Source: Onchidella celtica
Taxonomy: Eukaryota > Mollusca > Gastropoda > Systellommatophora > Onchidiidae
Assembly: GCA_963931925.1 (NCBI GenBank)
Contig: OZ007570.1
Coordinates: 34,963,084 to 35,027,083, forward strand
Direction: 5' to 3'
DNA: 64,000 nt
Part shown: positions 10,153 to 22,520 of the stretch, in pieces
Position numbering within the stretch: position 1 is the first letter of the stretch
How the letters are laid out: each line of letters starts with the position of its first letter
Position numbers and translations under genes: made by a program
Notes under the pieces: generated by a model
Seen by the model: the letters and a program-made list of their open reading frames with translations, nothing else
Database searches by the model: none
Told to the model about the DNA's origin: nothing

Positions 10153-12014
10153 GATTTCCTTTTTGTTTTCCTCCTGTTTTTTTTTTTGGGGGGGGGGGGT
10201 GAAGATTAAGGGGTAGGGTTAGGGATTCGATAAGATTTAGTGTTGAGGATATGGACAGAGTTAGGGATAGGTACGTCCATATACGTGCCCCTAGCGCAAA
10301 TGTCTTGGGAAACGTACGTACAAGTGACGACAGCCAATCAAAAAACGCCGTCTCCATTATCTAACACATTCATTGCATTGATATCACTCACGCCAGCACT
10401 CAGAAAGAAAAGACACTGCGACGCACAGCCTGTACATATTCCGTGTTTATTTGTCTGTAGTGTTACGGAATGTTACAGAGTCTTCGGTGTATGATAAATG
10501 CTGCAGAATGATTTCTTTCACCACATAGTTTTCAAGTGTAGAATCCATCCATAACATATCCATTGTTATACATACATGGTGTTGTGTAATTCAGACTGGT
10601 ACGTATCTATATAATATGTGTTGTTCTTTGTCCTCATGGCTCAACGTAGGATTCTGATCTCGTTATGTTATTGGTCTTTGACCACATTCTTACTGAAGAT
10701 AGAGACAGCATACTTGCCAACAAACCCATTTCATCCCCTTGGTATTTAATATAAATTGATAAAAGTATGCACTCAGTAAAGCAAGGATGAAATATATGTA
10801 GTAATGAAAATCCTTCAGCCTTAATGAAGTGCACGTCCTTAATATCGTACAACAGCCCTATGAAGTTTCAGACATCACGGTTTAAAGACAATACCTGTGC
10901 ATGGTGAGAAAAGGTAAAAAATAGTCGCGTACTATGGTTATCATCAGTCAGTGCACAACCATTTTGTCTCTCAGAATCACCACATAAACCAATTGAAAAG
11001 TGAAAAATACTTTTCTAAAAAGTGGTATATAGAGAAAATCTAATCAGCATTGAATTTCTTTTCCTCTAAAATGTGTGTGGGGGGGGGGGGGGGAGGCTGG
11101 GGGTGGGGGGGGGGATCATTAGTATTCTCTGAAGAAATAAAAAGAAGGAAAGAAATCCTTAAGATAGTTTTCTAGAGGAAGAAATATCTTTAGCCTTTTG
11201 GTGTATTTTGTATGTTTTCTCCATAATACTTAACATTTGAAGACAATGATGTAACCAAATGAAAAAAAAACAAGATTAAGTAAGCATGTGCCACACGAGT
11301 AAACCATTGAAAGTATAAGATGCATATATCTGCGCTGAAATTAAATTATGTGTTTTCTTTAGGGTTTTTTCTGTTGCATTCTCTGAGTAGCAATGAAATA
11401 TAAGTTTCTGAAGGCTTGCCTCATGGTCCATGACAGGAAACAGACTTATTTTTTATAGTTTCGTTGATAGTCTTTCTAGGAAACAGGGCTATGCCTCTTC
11501 CATTAGAATAGCACAGAGAAATGGTTTAAAGAGGAGACAGGCGTGATGCAAGGGGTTTGTGTATAAAATGCTGTATAGTGTAAAATGCCCAGAGAAATCA
11601 TGAAATATGTTTATATAAAATAAAAGACATCATCACAATTATACATTAGAATTCGGAGCTTGCACTTTTTGGCAGACAGTGGTCTACCACTCCGAAAGGG
11701 GGAAAACTAAAAAGTAGTTGAACATTTGAGGCAGTTGTGTCATTGGGAGGCTGGAGGTTTCCGGGAGATGTCTGAGCTCCAACGCTTGCGGTTGTAAGGT
11801 GGCCGATAGCGGGGAGGGTTCGTTTGACGGTCTTTGTTCCGATCTGTTAGGGGAGGAGCACAACAAGGGCATTACTGTACAAGTGCTTAAGTGGGAAATT
11901 ATTGTAAAGTACTAAAATTTGAGCATGCTGCTAATTTATATCTTTTAGCACTTTTTTCCCATTTTTATCATTTTCACCGGTCATAATTCCCTTCGCCAGC
12001 ATTACCTTGTATGC
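10153..12014. other. No recognised gene; G-rich tracts
   Basis: Contains long G runs near 10188 and 11081-11115 and otherwise AT-rich DNA. A short ggggtagggttaggg at about 10211 resembles telomeric repeats but is not an array. Open frames here are short and domain-free. Confidence 0.4.
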
Positions 12015-12450
<436 letters not shown>

Positions 12451-12790
12451 TTGTTTTATGTTGTTGTTTATTTTTTTGATTTGGTTTGGGGTGTCTGGTG
12501 GTTTTGTTGTGTTGTTGTTTTTTTTTGCCCTAGTGCCTGTCTCTGTATTTTCTAAACAGATGAATAAATTGCAGTTTTAGGCTACTAAAATTGTGAATGT
12601 TTTGTTCTTGCTATTGTTTGTAGTTGTTCGTTGTTTTACATTTGACACAGTCCACGTACCTAATTGCTCCTTTTGCAAAATGTATGCTGTCTCCTTGCGA
12701 TTGTCCTGTGGACAGAAAGAGAATTACAACTGGTAGACTGAAAGCCAGATAAGATCAGGTTACACTTACCAAATTACATAGTTTAGGGAT

Positions 12791-12880
12791 TTGATAATAA
12801 TAATAATAATAATAAATAACATTTATGTTGCGCTTCATCCTGCCACAGGCAATCTAAGCACCTAAGCGTTATTTTTCAAC
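12791..12880 (-). repeat. (TAA)n run with probable retroposon 3' end, minus orientation
   Basis: A (TAA)n run is followed by AACATTTATGTTGCGCTTCATCC. The same arrangement in reverse (GCGCTATATAA-like sequence then (ATT)n) ends the LINE remnant near 51130. It is likely a short retroposon tail on the minus strand. Confidence 0.35.
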
Positions 12881-13365
12881 TCATGTCCAACTCATCGGTA
12901 CAATGAATAAATTAAACATGGGACAATAGTCAGAAGCAGATATGGTTAAAGTCCATCAATTAAAAATATGTATTTTCTAGCGTTTCTTAAACAACTTAGT
13001 GTTCTGTATTTCTCTTAAGTTTTAATTTGAGGCAGCGAAGCGAATTTCAGGTCCTCGGGAGACATTGGACGTAGACTTCGCCCTACCAACAATTGAATGT
13101 GAAACTAGGAGGCTCCAAGCTGTTTTATCGGGAAATCAATTTAGGTTCATTTTTAATTCTTTTGGAATACTGGGGTTTAATCTGAAATGTATACACAGAC
13201 CGGCAGCGGTACCTAGATGAACCCAGGATAAATATGTTTATTGGTTTCAGTTCTGTACGATTATGATGGGTCTGCTTCCCTTTGCCCTTTACGTTTATTT
13301 AGTTGTTGCTTTGGTTTGTTTGTTTAATTATTTGTTTTGTTTGTGTTTATGTAGTCTAGTCTTAT

Positions 13366-13771
13366 CAAAGATACTAGAGATGCAATAACATGAGACAGCT
13401 GGTGCGTTTAGTGTGCACAGATTTCGCACCTCCACCTAGCGGTGAATGTGCGGAAATCATGAGCAAAAAAATGTAGGAAAAATATTGATTTTTTTCACTG
13501 TTTAGGTGTCGCTGTATTCGAAGTCATTCATTTTGTAGTTATAACTTCAACTACTGTAGGAAAACTCTGGATTTTTGTTGTTTTTGTGTTGTTGTTTTAT
13601 CAGTCGCTTAGTACTGTAACAATTCCAGATCATTAATTTATCATTATATCAGCCATTCTCTTCATCATCAGCCATCAGTCCCACCCTCGATCAGCGCATA
13701 AACTGTGCACTCGATTTTTTTAGAGGTGCGAAGAAGGAAGTCTCTCGTCCAATGGAATCTAGTATCTTTTG
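13366..13771 (-). mobile_element. MITE family with CAAAGATACTAGA ends, copy 1
   Basis: The ends caaagatactaga (13366 on) and tctagtatcttttg (to 13771) are inverted repeats. The interior, reverse-complemented, matches copies at 30953-31360 and 33080-33519. Shared blocks are GTGCACAGTTT, GATCGAGGGTGGG, a TAATAAATTAATGA-like stretch, CACCGCTAGGTGG and GTGCGAAATCTGTGC. The shorter open frames inside are not conserved between copies. The superfamily is unassigned. Confidence 0.7.
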
Positions 13772-15059
13772 TCCTATTGTCTACTTGCACGTTAATGCCC
13801 TGCGCACTACATCTGTGAAGATGGTCATGAAATCTCAGTATTCTACGAACTGGGCGGTTTTGTTTAACAACGGACAAAGTTACATGAAGTCCTGACGTCT
13901 TGAGCTCTTGTGTTCGTGAAAAGAAAGGATCAGGGGTGGGGGACGGAATCAGCGACACAAAGCAAACTCAAAAAAATTCTTCTCTATCATTTCTCTGTGA
14001 AAAGACCTTCCGCATGGCGAAATCAAGGCACCTTCAAAGTATCAAGGAAATCCCAGCTGTATGAGCACCGTAGATCTTGTAAAAAAATCGAGCGAGTTCT
14101 TATTTTTTATTATATAGATATCTCCAGGGGCATCCAGTTAAGAGACTAGTGCTCTCCAGCACACCTCCCCCCCCCCCGCCCCTCGCCGCCCCTCCCCCCA
14201 CCCAACCACACCGCCTTCATCTAAGCCCCAGCCATATCAAGTATCCCAGCATGCACCCACTGAATCCACCTTTCAATCCTATTTCTCCTTTCCCACTCTG
14301 CCTCTCTTGCAACAACCTTTATCATTAATTAGCCAAGCACGTCTTTAACTAATTTTGAATGTTACTTGAAATAAAGCCATTGCGTTTGAATGAATCGAAC
14401 GTAAATGGAACAATGTTTTATATCTGCAGTAAAGCAATGGGAGGGTAAAATTCTTTTAAACTTTTCGTCTTTGCTCCAAGCTACACTTACTCGTACTAAT
14501 GTCATTACTCAATTCACCATCCTTACAGTAGGTACGCTTGGAGTGGGGTGGGGGTGGTGCCCCCGACGAAAAAAAGTTCCACACGGGGAAGGGGGGAGGG
14601 AGGGGGTTCTGGGCAGTCTGGGTGCATTTTTCAAGCATGGTATTCGATTAAAGTGTTGTTGTTGTTGTTGCTGCTGCTGTTTTCGCCAAATCAGGTTCTT
14701 AATGACATGAAACTTATATTTATCATGAAACAGTCAAATACCATAGTCCGTGCAAACTGTCACCTGAAGTTTTGGAACACAGAGGCCTTATCATGGACAT
14801 CCAGAGGGCGGGATTGACAGAAGGCCAAAGGGAGCAATTGCAAGGGGAGGGGGGGGGAGGCTTTATACGACTGCAAAATAATGGAACAATTAGTTTTTTC
14901 TTATAAAAAGAAAATTGTAAATTTTGCTATAAAACTACCATTTCCACCACCAAAATACTAGGGAAAAATAAGGAAGTGACTTGGAGCAAACAGCTGAAGC
15001 AAGATATGTTTTTACTTTACATGCATACGTATTTATTTTAAACATATACTTGTAACTTA
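13772..15059. other. No recognised gene; C-rich and GTT-rich patches
   Basis: Contains a C-rich stretch (14164-14215), G-rich DNA (14540-14610), a (GTT)n/(GCT)n run (14655-14680) and a G run near 14850. No exon signal is convincing. Confidence 0.35.
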
Positions 15060-15355
15060 TTGTAACTAAGGCGATGCAAGCAAGAAGAAATAGCCAACAT
15101 CATCACGAAGAGACGATGGAGATGGCTTGGACACGTGTGCGAAAGGAAGCAAATTCTATCACCAAAACGGCACTTCTGTGGACACCGGATGGAAGGCTCA
15201 AGCGAGGCAGACCCAAGGCAACCCGGCGGAGAACGATTGAGGCAGAGATGAGATCCTTCAATCACTCTTGGGGAACTCTCGCAAAGATGGCTCAGGACAG
15301 ACAGGGCTGCCCTAAGCACCAGTGGGTGCAGCAGGAAATAGTAGTAGTAGTGTAA
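15060..15355 (+). pseudogene. LINE remnant: C-terminal end of a non-LTR ORF2
   Basis: The translation contains RRWRWLGHV in one frame, then after a frameshift WTPDGRLKRGRPKATRRRT and later SWGTLAKMAQDRQG. This is the familiar post-RT C-terminal pattern of many animal LINE ORF2 proteins (WxGHV...KRGRPxxTWRR...A.DR). The change of frame between the two parts and the lack of an upstream RT show it is a 5'-truncated, decayed copy. It ends in a (GTA)n-like run. Confidence 0.75.
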
Positions 15356-16319
15356 CTCATTTAACTTCTATATATGTTTAACTTCTCAGTTCTAGTTACA
15401 TGCAATAAATGGGCTTTGATGTGTAAATCTGGTGATTTGCCGTGTATTTTCATTTTCTGTGTGAGGGGCCCACCAAACCTGAGGTGCCCCCTGCCCCCCC
15501 AAAAAGTCATTATTCTAATGGCCGTGGGCCCCTACAGGGGTAGTGGGGGAGGGGTGGAGATTAAAGCCAAGGGTACGAAAAGTAGTAAATGAGAAAAGGG
15601 TGTCAATCATTGACACATTCGCGCCCATATAATTCAAGGCTGGCCTTTCTCGGAAGGTGCAAAAATTGCTGAATACAATTCTAGTCACACTGACACAAAC
15701 GCATAATTAAAACGTTATATCTCTGTAGACATAACACAGTAATTACATCCCGAATTGGAATTGCCCTAACATTACCCGGTTTAGTCTTTCATAATGCACA
15801 AAGTTTGCAATTACTTGTGCTATAATCTCAAGGCTAGGGGTGGGTAAACAAGGCTATCAGTGACCTTGAACCTGAGTTCGTAGAAAACAGGATGTTTGAA
15901 GATTGAGTCGACACGATAACAATCACCCTGGGCTAGAACAAACAAACAAAACATCAAGACAACAGACGGAGTATGGTGGGGTATTTGCCGTTTTGTTGAT
16001 TGCGACATTTTGCGGATTTTGAGGTTTTGCCATGAAAATGGTTCTCTCACTCCTAATTTCATTATGTATAATTGCCATTCCAATCGGTTAAAAACTTTCC
16101 GACGTATGTGTTTGTGGCCAAAAGTTGTCTTCTGATTTTACGCAATTCTTCAAAGTTTCGATCCTCATTTTCTTAAAGAGACAAACATGCACACAGCCAA
16201 TATGGACACAACCCGACGATGTAATAGACGGATAGGATAGGACAGAAGGAGACCCCACCAGAAGCTTCCGCCAACCACCCGCAGAAAAGAGGTTGGGCCT
16301 CTTTCATCTAACCACTGAG
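15356..16319. other. No recognised gene
   Basis: AT-rich DNA with a GGGGCCC-rich patch at 15465-15560. Open frames are short. No terminal repeats were found. Confidence 0.35.
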
Positions 16320-16371
16320 AGTCCAGTAGTGACATCTATCTGTCTATTCTAGCTATCTATCTTTCTTTCTG

Positions 16372-16464
<93 letters not shown>

Positions 16465-16510
16465 CTTTCTTTCTTTCTTTGTTGTTCTCTCTCGCTCTCT
16501 TTCTCTACCT
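16320..16510. repeat. (CT)n microsatellite with CTTT and CTAT variants
   Basis: A long dinucleotide CT run, preceded by a few CTAT units and followed by CTTT-interrupted units. Confidence 0.95.
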
Positions 16511-17184
16511 GTGTGCATGTGTTAGTTTCTTTTTCCCTTCATAATATGAATATGAGAGAGAGATGGTGCAAATTAGCTTGTTTTGGGGTGGGTGTCGTAG
16601 TGTAAGGGTGGGAGAGGGGGGGGGGAGTAATAGTTGTTGTTGTTGATGGTGATGACGTTGTTGTTTGTTTGTTTGTTTAGGCAAGGAGTCTCAGGTGATG
16701 ATGATTAGAGCCTTAAAAGGGGTAGCAAAACGGAACAAATCCCCTCTTCCTCCCCCGCCAAAAAAACAAATTCTGTTTTGGAAGTCCAAAAGTTGGGAAT
16801 TCACTGTACACAGATCTGACCATCTTGGTGTGCATACGCTCCATTTTGGCGCTTTTATGTGTACTGCTTGAAAGATTGTTTCATTAGAAAATTATGTAGC
16901 CTTGATTCTATATTTATATGGTTTTTGCTGTTCGGATATACACCTCGAAAGTTGAAATATCATATAGGAAGTTCAAATGTCAAGTAGCAAATTGAAATGA
17001 ATGCAGGCAAATTTGGTGCTAAAACTAGGTAGGAAATCCAAATGTGCAAGAAACAAAATCAGATACAATTGTGGTTTGTTTTGTATTTGTTGCATTTAAA
17101 TTCCGTGTTGTTACTCACTTATATTTGAGCTGAAAAGCTATGTAACATCATACCACTTTTTACGAAAGATAGTAAATAGATTAA
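16511..17184. other. No recognised gene
   Basis: Contains a G run near 16613 and GTT runs near 16630-16680. The remainder is AT-rich without exon signals. Confidence 0.35.
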
Positions 17185-17440
17185 ACTGTTTAATTCACGT
17201 CCATGATAAAAGAAACTATTGAATTCATTACCATAATTTAAAAAAACCTGTTGAATTCATTACCATCCTTAAAAAAACACCTGTTGAATTCATTACCATA
17301 ATCAAAAATATTATTTACTTCATTACCATTGTCAAAAAAACTGTTTCGTTCATTATGATAATCAAAAAGCTGTTTAATTCATTATCATAATCAAAAGCTG
17401 TTTAATTCATTACCATAATCAAAAAGCTGTTTAATTTTTA
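17185..17440 (+). repeat. Minisatellite, about 30-38 bp units (8 or so)
   Basis: Repeated units carry TTNAATTCATTACCATAATCAAAA with a CTGTT linker. Units at the right are shorter (about 29-30 bp) and more alike, while left units are longer and more diverged, suggesting recent expansion at the right. No frame is maintained. Confidence 0.85.
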
Positions 17441-18339
17441 AAAAGTTACGTACACTCCTCAGAAACTCTCACTCCCCCCCCCCTCCCCCTCCCCACCCAT
17501 CCCCAACCCACCCCACTCCCCACACACACACGAACACACACTTCCAGGATGAACTTCTTAATCGTCCTGTCACTACAAGGTTTATGTTACGTCCAAGATA
17601 TTCAGAAATTCCCCTGTGCTCATACGAGAAATAAAAAAAACAGTCTAATCTTCTCACCGTCTACACATTTTCTGAGAAAACACCTAGAGATTTCCGGTTA
17701 CTCCCAACCCAGCACTGTCGTCATAGCAACGAATAGTAGCCTACTAATCCAGGGGAATTGACAAATCTGAAACTCTATGGAATGGCGGCAAAGTATGAAA
17801 CAAAGTAAATACGAAGCAAAAAAAAAGAGAAAAAGTTGTTTTGTATTTCCCTTTAATTTGTATCTAGTTTGTTACATAATGTATAATATTGTATTCTATG
17901 TTTCCTTTATCGTATCGTTTCTGTATTCCTCAAGCAAGGTTTTGCAACGTGCCGCATCTTCTTTGTGCGGTAGGTTTGCTTTATTTCAGGGGAAATAACT
18001 TGTATTATACTCACATTTCTGAAAAAGAATGGGTGCCTTCCCTTGGAGCTGCGATCCTCGTTGACTGAGATCGTATAGTTCACATTGCTCTTCTCAAACA
18101 CGTTCTTTCTCACAGTCTGCGGATGATAAATATCATCACGCTTTGCTTGTAAAGCAGCTCCATTTTCATTAGAAAAATTGTCATTAACATCTGTGATTAG
18201 TTAATTAGGAACCTTATGCTTACTTTTTGTTCTTTTCTTACTTGATGAGGTAAACGGTGTTGCACAGGATAAACCAAGTGGAGGGCTGTCGTTCGTGAAG
18301 GGCAATGATGATGATGATAAATGGTCAAAAAACATGACG
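17441..18339. other. No recognised gene
   Basis: Starts with a C-rich tract (17471-17530) and a short CA run; the rest is AT-rich. The small open frames have no domain. Confidence 0.35.
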
Positions 18340-18610
18340 TGCCCTCACAGTACAGAGTCACTTCTCAATGCATTTGACTGTAACTCGTGATCTTAGTTCC
18401 TGTTTGCTCAAACTCCACTTTTTGGACGTCTGAGAAATTCCACGTTAAATTTTAATACGTTAGTATTATTTTAAGGAGTTAGAATAAATCGGACTTGTGA
18501 AACAGCTCGGTAAATGCCACAACGCATTTGCAACAAGTGTCAAAGTGTGCATATGCTATTCCTCTTCTATATTATACTAAACGATCAGTTTTTCAGAAAA
18601 TGGGGATAGA
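18340..18610 (-). repeat. Unclassified interspersed repeat, AVSQ family, copy 1
   Basis: Reverse-complemented, it shares GGCATTTACCGAGCTGTTTC and CAAGTCCGATTTATTCTAACTCC, plus upstream CTGAAAAACTG, with 27290-27560 (minus) and 34870-35040 (plus). All three can be read as ...TxxAVSQxRFIL..., but stops and frame changes differ, so this is a dispersed repeat or decayed coding fragment. Confidence 0.55.
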
Positions 18611-18761
18611 ACATAGAAGAACTAAGGTGGCATGTTGCCCACATGATACATCAGATGGTGATAACCATTAAATATTTACAAATCAAATGAATGAAACAAA
18701 CGGCAGATGCTATCACAACGATATCTTCTCTCTGTAGATCGATATCTGGAATCAGATTAGA

Positions 18762-19199
18762 TTTGAGGTCTTTATTTTTGGAGGTTCGCTGCCCTTGGCA
18801 TTTACACCTCACTTTACTTGTTTTATTATTTCTTGTTTTGGCGGGAGGGGGGGGGGAGAGGATATGGATAAATTTTAATCTATTAATTTCAATTTTGCCC
18901 GGGCAGCGGCCTTTCGGCCTGCTCTTTACGATTTCCAACTGCCAAGGTATCTTTAACGTGCGCAACGTGCACACGGGCCCTCCGAATTTTTTCGTCCTTA
19001 TCCGAGAAGACTAGGTACTCGATCCTACCCCCCAATAGGACCAGGGACTTGAAAATATGAGAAAAATCCAATTTCCAAGAACTACTCGATCCTACCCCCC
19101 AATAGGACCAGGGACTTGAAAATATGAGAAAAATCCACTTTCCAACATGCCTGCACTGCATGAGAGGCGAGCACCTTGCCTCTAGACCACCTTGTCCCC
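18762..19199 (-). mobile_element. tRNA-derived SINE with duplicated internal unit
   Basis: The element is flanked by a 13-bp direct duplication, gaatcagattaga, at 18749-18761 and 19200-19212. On the minus strand the head retains the A-box region but the B-box part is deleted. It then carries two tandem copies of a roughly 67-bp unit (TTTTCTCATATTTTCAAGTC ... GGGTAGGATCGAGTA), the shared central region, a G/C run and a 3' tail GCGAACCTCCAAAAATAAAG. The same long form is at 38102-38573. Loss of the B box should make this copy silent. Confidence 0.9.
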
Positions 19200-19212
19200 G
19201 AATCAGATTAGA

Positions 19213-20696
19213 GATCGCTATCTAGAGTTTAGTACAAAAAGCTGGCAGCAGCAGTCAGCTGCAACAGTGCAAGCTGTGTAAAACATCAGTTTAACGAATA
19301 GATGAATAGGATAGATCTACTTTCCATTGATACCTAAGGTTCGTGGAATGACAAGCCTTGAGGGGTCTTTGAACACTACTGGTAAATGAGAGTTGATGGT
19401 GAGGGAGGGGGTGGTTGCTCTAATTCGGGGGAAGGAATGTTTGCTGAGAATTCTTCTGAAATATTCCCATGCAGCAGAAGATTAAACTTCCTACTACAGA
19501 AATTTTCATCAGGGTATAGATCTAGATAGATCTATAGATCTAGCATTTACCCAAAGAACTACACAACATTTACAGAGCTCTATGCATTTACCCAATCAAT
19601 TTTTTGTGTTTTCCACAATGGCTGAAGGACGATGCCGGTCACGTGTTCAGCTTTTTCTGACGTCATGGCCTCGGTGATATATTCCTTTCTGGATTGTGCC
19701 GCGTGAAGGAAAGAAATATACTGGAGGCAGAAAGCGTTAATGTCTAGTGGTGCTGGTGACAGGTTCCAGGCACTCAGCCGTCTACTAAAGCTGCGGAACG
19801 GAATGAAAAAAAAAGACGGACTTTCCCAGAGCTTTTCTTTTTTTCGTTCTACGTCATAGGGCGACGTCACGTCCGCCTATTGTCGCGGTGCTATTTTTGG
19901 TGCATTTAGGTGCTTTTAAAATAATTCACTTAGCCTTACCGAACTAAGTGTGCAGAAATGGTAAGGGGGTATTTCTTATTGTTAAAATTGGTTCTACTTT
20001 ACTCCATTTTTTTATTACTAACCGGCCCGGGCAAAAAAAAATCTTGCAAATTCTTTTAAAAAGCCGAACCGTACATCTAGATCTAGGCCACATTGGAAAC
20101 GGCCTTTAAATTCGATTCTAATAGACTAATAGAACCCACTGGTTACACCATAATTTCACGTTGAAATACACAGATATGATAGCACTGGTTTTCGACCACC
20201 ATTGTGTAAAGACAGGTCAAGAACGAAATTTCCAGTCATACTTTTTGATTTTACTCGACGAAAAGGCGTGCCGTTTTTGGCAGCTCAAAATTAGTAAATA
20301 CAATATTTTACTAAAACGGGGGTGTCCTTTGTAAGTTATCGTCAAAATTTGAAGCAGTGCAACAAGTTTCATCATTTTTTATCATCAGCTTCATCAGTTT
20401 TAGGTGCTTGCCGGTCCCCCCCCCCCTCCCCGCTCCACCATGGTAAGATTATGATTTAGACTGGATAGGTTCTATCAGGAGTGACGAAATATCATAAAAA
20501 CCACAGAAAAACTGTGGGGTCGCAGCAGGTCTATAAGCAAAGTCAAAATTGGGCAAAAAGAAAAAGTATGTAACGAAACTTTGCATGAGAAATAAAACCC
20601 AAACGATATAAAGCAAACTAAAGAGAAGACAGAAAGTACACAAAATTTTCGGCTTTCGCCTTTTTCAAATGAAAAAAAAAAAACGAACAAAAAAAG
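19213..20696. other. No recognised gene; CRE-like site cluster
   Basis: No exon was recognised. A segment at 19640-19870 carries CACGTG, TGACGTCA, TACGTCAT and GACGTCAC motifs. C-rich runs occur at 20417-20432. The segment at 20510-20810 is related to sequence at 22370-22520. Confidence 0.35.
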
Positions 20697-20835
20697 ATTT
20701 CAACAGGAAATGTATAGAATCCATGCATTTGACAGACGCAGGTGCTTTGGTGCTGCTAACGAAGCAAGAACTCGCAGTTAAGTAACATATTATCCTGTTT
20801 CGCTTCGATTCTATACAATCATTTCCTGTTGAAAT
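20697..20835. mobile_element. Fold-back MITE-like element, ATTTCAACAGGAAATG arms
   Basis: The left arm (20697-20721) and right arm (20807-20835) are inverted copies of atttcaacaggaaatg...tatagaatc; the right arm has four extra bases in the middle. The interior is about 85 bp. No target-site duplication can be distinguished from surrounding A/T. Confidence 0.6.
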
Positions 20836-21068
20836 AATTATATAAAAGATATATATTTAATATAACATAATACAAAAGAGACAATGCATAAATAATATAG
20901 AATATCATTTAGAACATATTGGAATGTTGATCTTCGTATTTTCCATTATTGACAGGCTGCGAGCTGGCACCCAAAGAAATTAATTAATTAATTTTAAAAA
21001 AACAAAAAAAAACATATCGATAGAGGAGAAAAGTCCGTAAAATATGAAATTACTTCAATTCATGCAAC

Positions 21069-21678
21069 TTAGGATACCGTTCTTTGCGAGTTAGATTTAA
21101 GGGTAGGATTAGGTTTAGCTAATTCATTGATAATGGTAATAACCTTATTGTTGGCGAAGTCGCCGTAGTAACCTATTCCAAAACTGACAATAAATTGTTC
21201 ACAGTAAAGTCCATTGTGAGTATTTTCACCACACGGCCCTAAACAGCGCCCCCCTCGCCCCCCCCCCCTCCCTTTTTTTTCCCCTGTGAGCTGTTTAAGT
21301 GTTATGTCCAACAATATCCGAATGTACTTATTGATATCTATAGATCCATATTTCGGTCCCATTCTACCTAAATGTGATAATATTCCTTCCATAGCAATGA
21401 TGACAGACATTAGATTGGCTATTGTCAGTGAAATTCGACATGACATGTGCTGATTATATCCAGGTAAAGGTCTTTTGACAGGACCACCCAGCTTTTGTGT
21501 TGTATACAACAAGCTCAATGGAATCTCTCTCTCTCTCGTTCACAAGGATATCATTTCTTTTTCGTTTTCCACCATGTTCTCCTATTTAATAACCGGGACG
21601 GAGGAGATGGCTAGTTTATGAGCTCGCTGGTAAAACGATCTCCCATTAGTCAGAGCTCCTCAAACCGTGGGTAACCTA
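21069..21678. other. No recognised gene; uncharacterised open frame on minus strand
   Basis: A 149-codon minus-strand frame (21518-21069) crosses a C/G homopolymer at 21248-21285, which gives the GRGGGRGGR residues. Both sides look protein-like (for example MSVIIAMEGILSHLGRMGPKYG), but I recognise no domain and see no splice context. It may be a decayed transposon fragment. Confidence 0.2.
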
Positions 21679-22310
21679 CAGGGCCGGATTACGAGTTTGT
21701 AGGTTTCTGGGTTATAGAATGATACTGTGGGGTGCCCAGTAATAATTAATAAAAGCAGGAATTTCGGATTTTTTTTTAATTACATAACATAACTGGCTCT
21801 TATCGTCTTGGCAGGCGGTCAGCAGCTAAATAGTTTTTGTGCTGCATGCCTGGGCTGTGGGTATGGAGAAAGTGCCTAGCCCATGGTGCACTTTCCCCCT
21901 CTCGACAGTGTTGATTTGATCCATTGGTACGACATGGTCGATACGCGTGGAATCAACGGTGTTGCAGGAGGTGCATTCCTCCGTGTAGTCTGCCTTAAGG
22001 GGTTCTCCCTATTTTTAATAATTGATAATGAATTATGTACATTTTTTTTTTGTTGGAGATATGGAGGTGATATGGCTGAATTTTAATCTATTAATTTTTA
22101 GTTTCAATTTTGCCCGGGCAGCTTACAATAGTATATAATATCTGCCAACATTTTCATAACAATAATAGTATTTGTTTTAAGGAGAATGACCTGCAATAAA
22201 AATGAAAATAAGATTTTGATATGTTTAATTTCACTTAATGTTTGGAGGCCCTCAGTTGGAGGAAGCCCCTAGGCTGCAGCCCATAAAGCCCATGCCTTAA
22301 TCTGGCACTG
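21679..22310. mobile_element. hAT-like element, CAGKGCCRGATTA ends
   Basis: The left end is CAGGGCCGGATTA (21679). The right end TTAATCTGGCACTG (to 22310) is its inverted repeat and continues inward as GGGCTGCAGCCTAGGGGC, a style seen in many animal hAT elements. Flanking 8-mers gtaaccta (21671-21678) and gcaacata (22311-22318) match at 6 of 8. There is no transposase frame. A SINE tail fragment (22069-22122) lies inside it. Confidence 0.75.
22069..22122 (-). mobile_element. SINE 3' fragment inside the hAT-like element
   Basis: The segment gaattttaatctattaattt ... tttcaattttgcccgggcagc matches the region just downstream of the central domain in the SINEs at 18762-19199 and 38102-38573. The rest of the SINE is absent. 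Confidence 0.65.
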
Positions 22311-22369
22311 GCAACATAGGCCCATGACTTTGCTGGGTTACAGGAAAAGACCGTGTAAAAAAAGACAGC

Positions 22370-22520
22370 AAATCTATGGGGGGGCAGCAAGGCTTGAAGC
22401 AAAGTCAAAATATGGCAGGAAGAAACAAGTTGTGTGTAGCAATGATGTAGCCATGATACATTGACGGACGGGCTGCCTTCCGAAAATTCAAGTCTGGAAC
22501 TCGCAGCTAAGTAGCCGTGT
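22370..22520. repeat. Repeat related to 20510-20810
   Basis: Shares GGGG.CGCAGCA, AAGCAAAGTCAAAAT, GGCA..AAGAAA and, further on, AACTCGCAGCTAAGTA with the segment around 20510-20790. Both are diverged and neither has a coding frame in common. Confidence 0.45.

Noticed and set aside
10205-10226. Telomere-like ggggtagggttaggg
   Set aside because: Only one or two TTAGGG-like units with mixed flanks; not an interstitial telomeric array.
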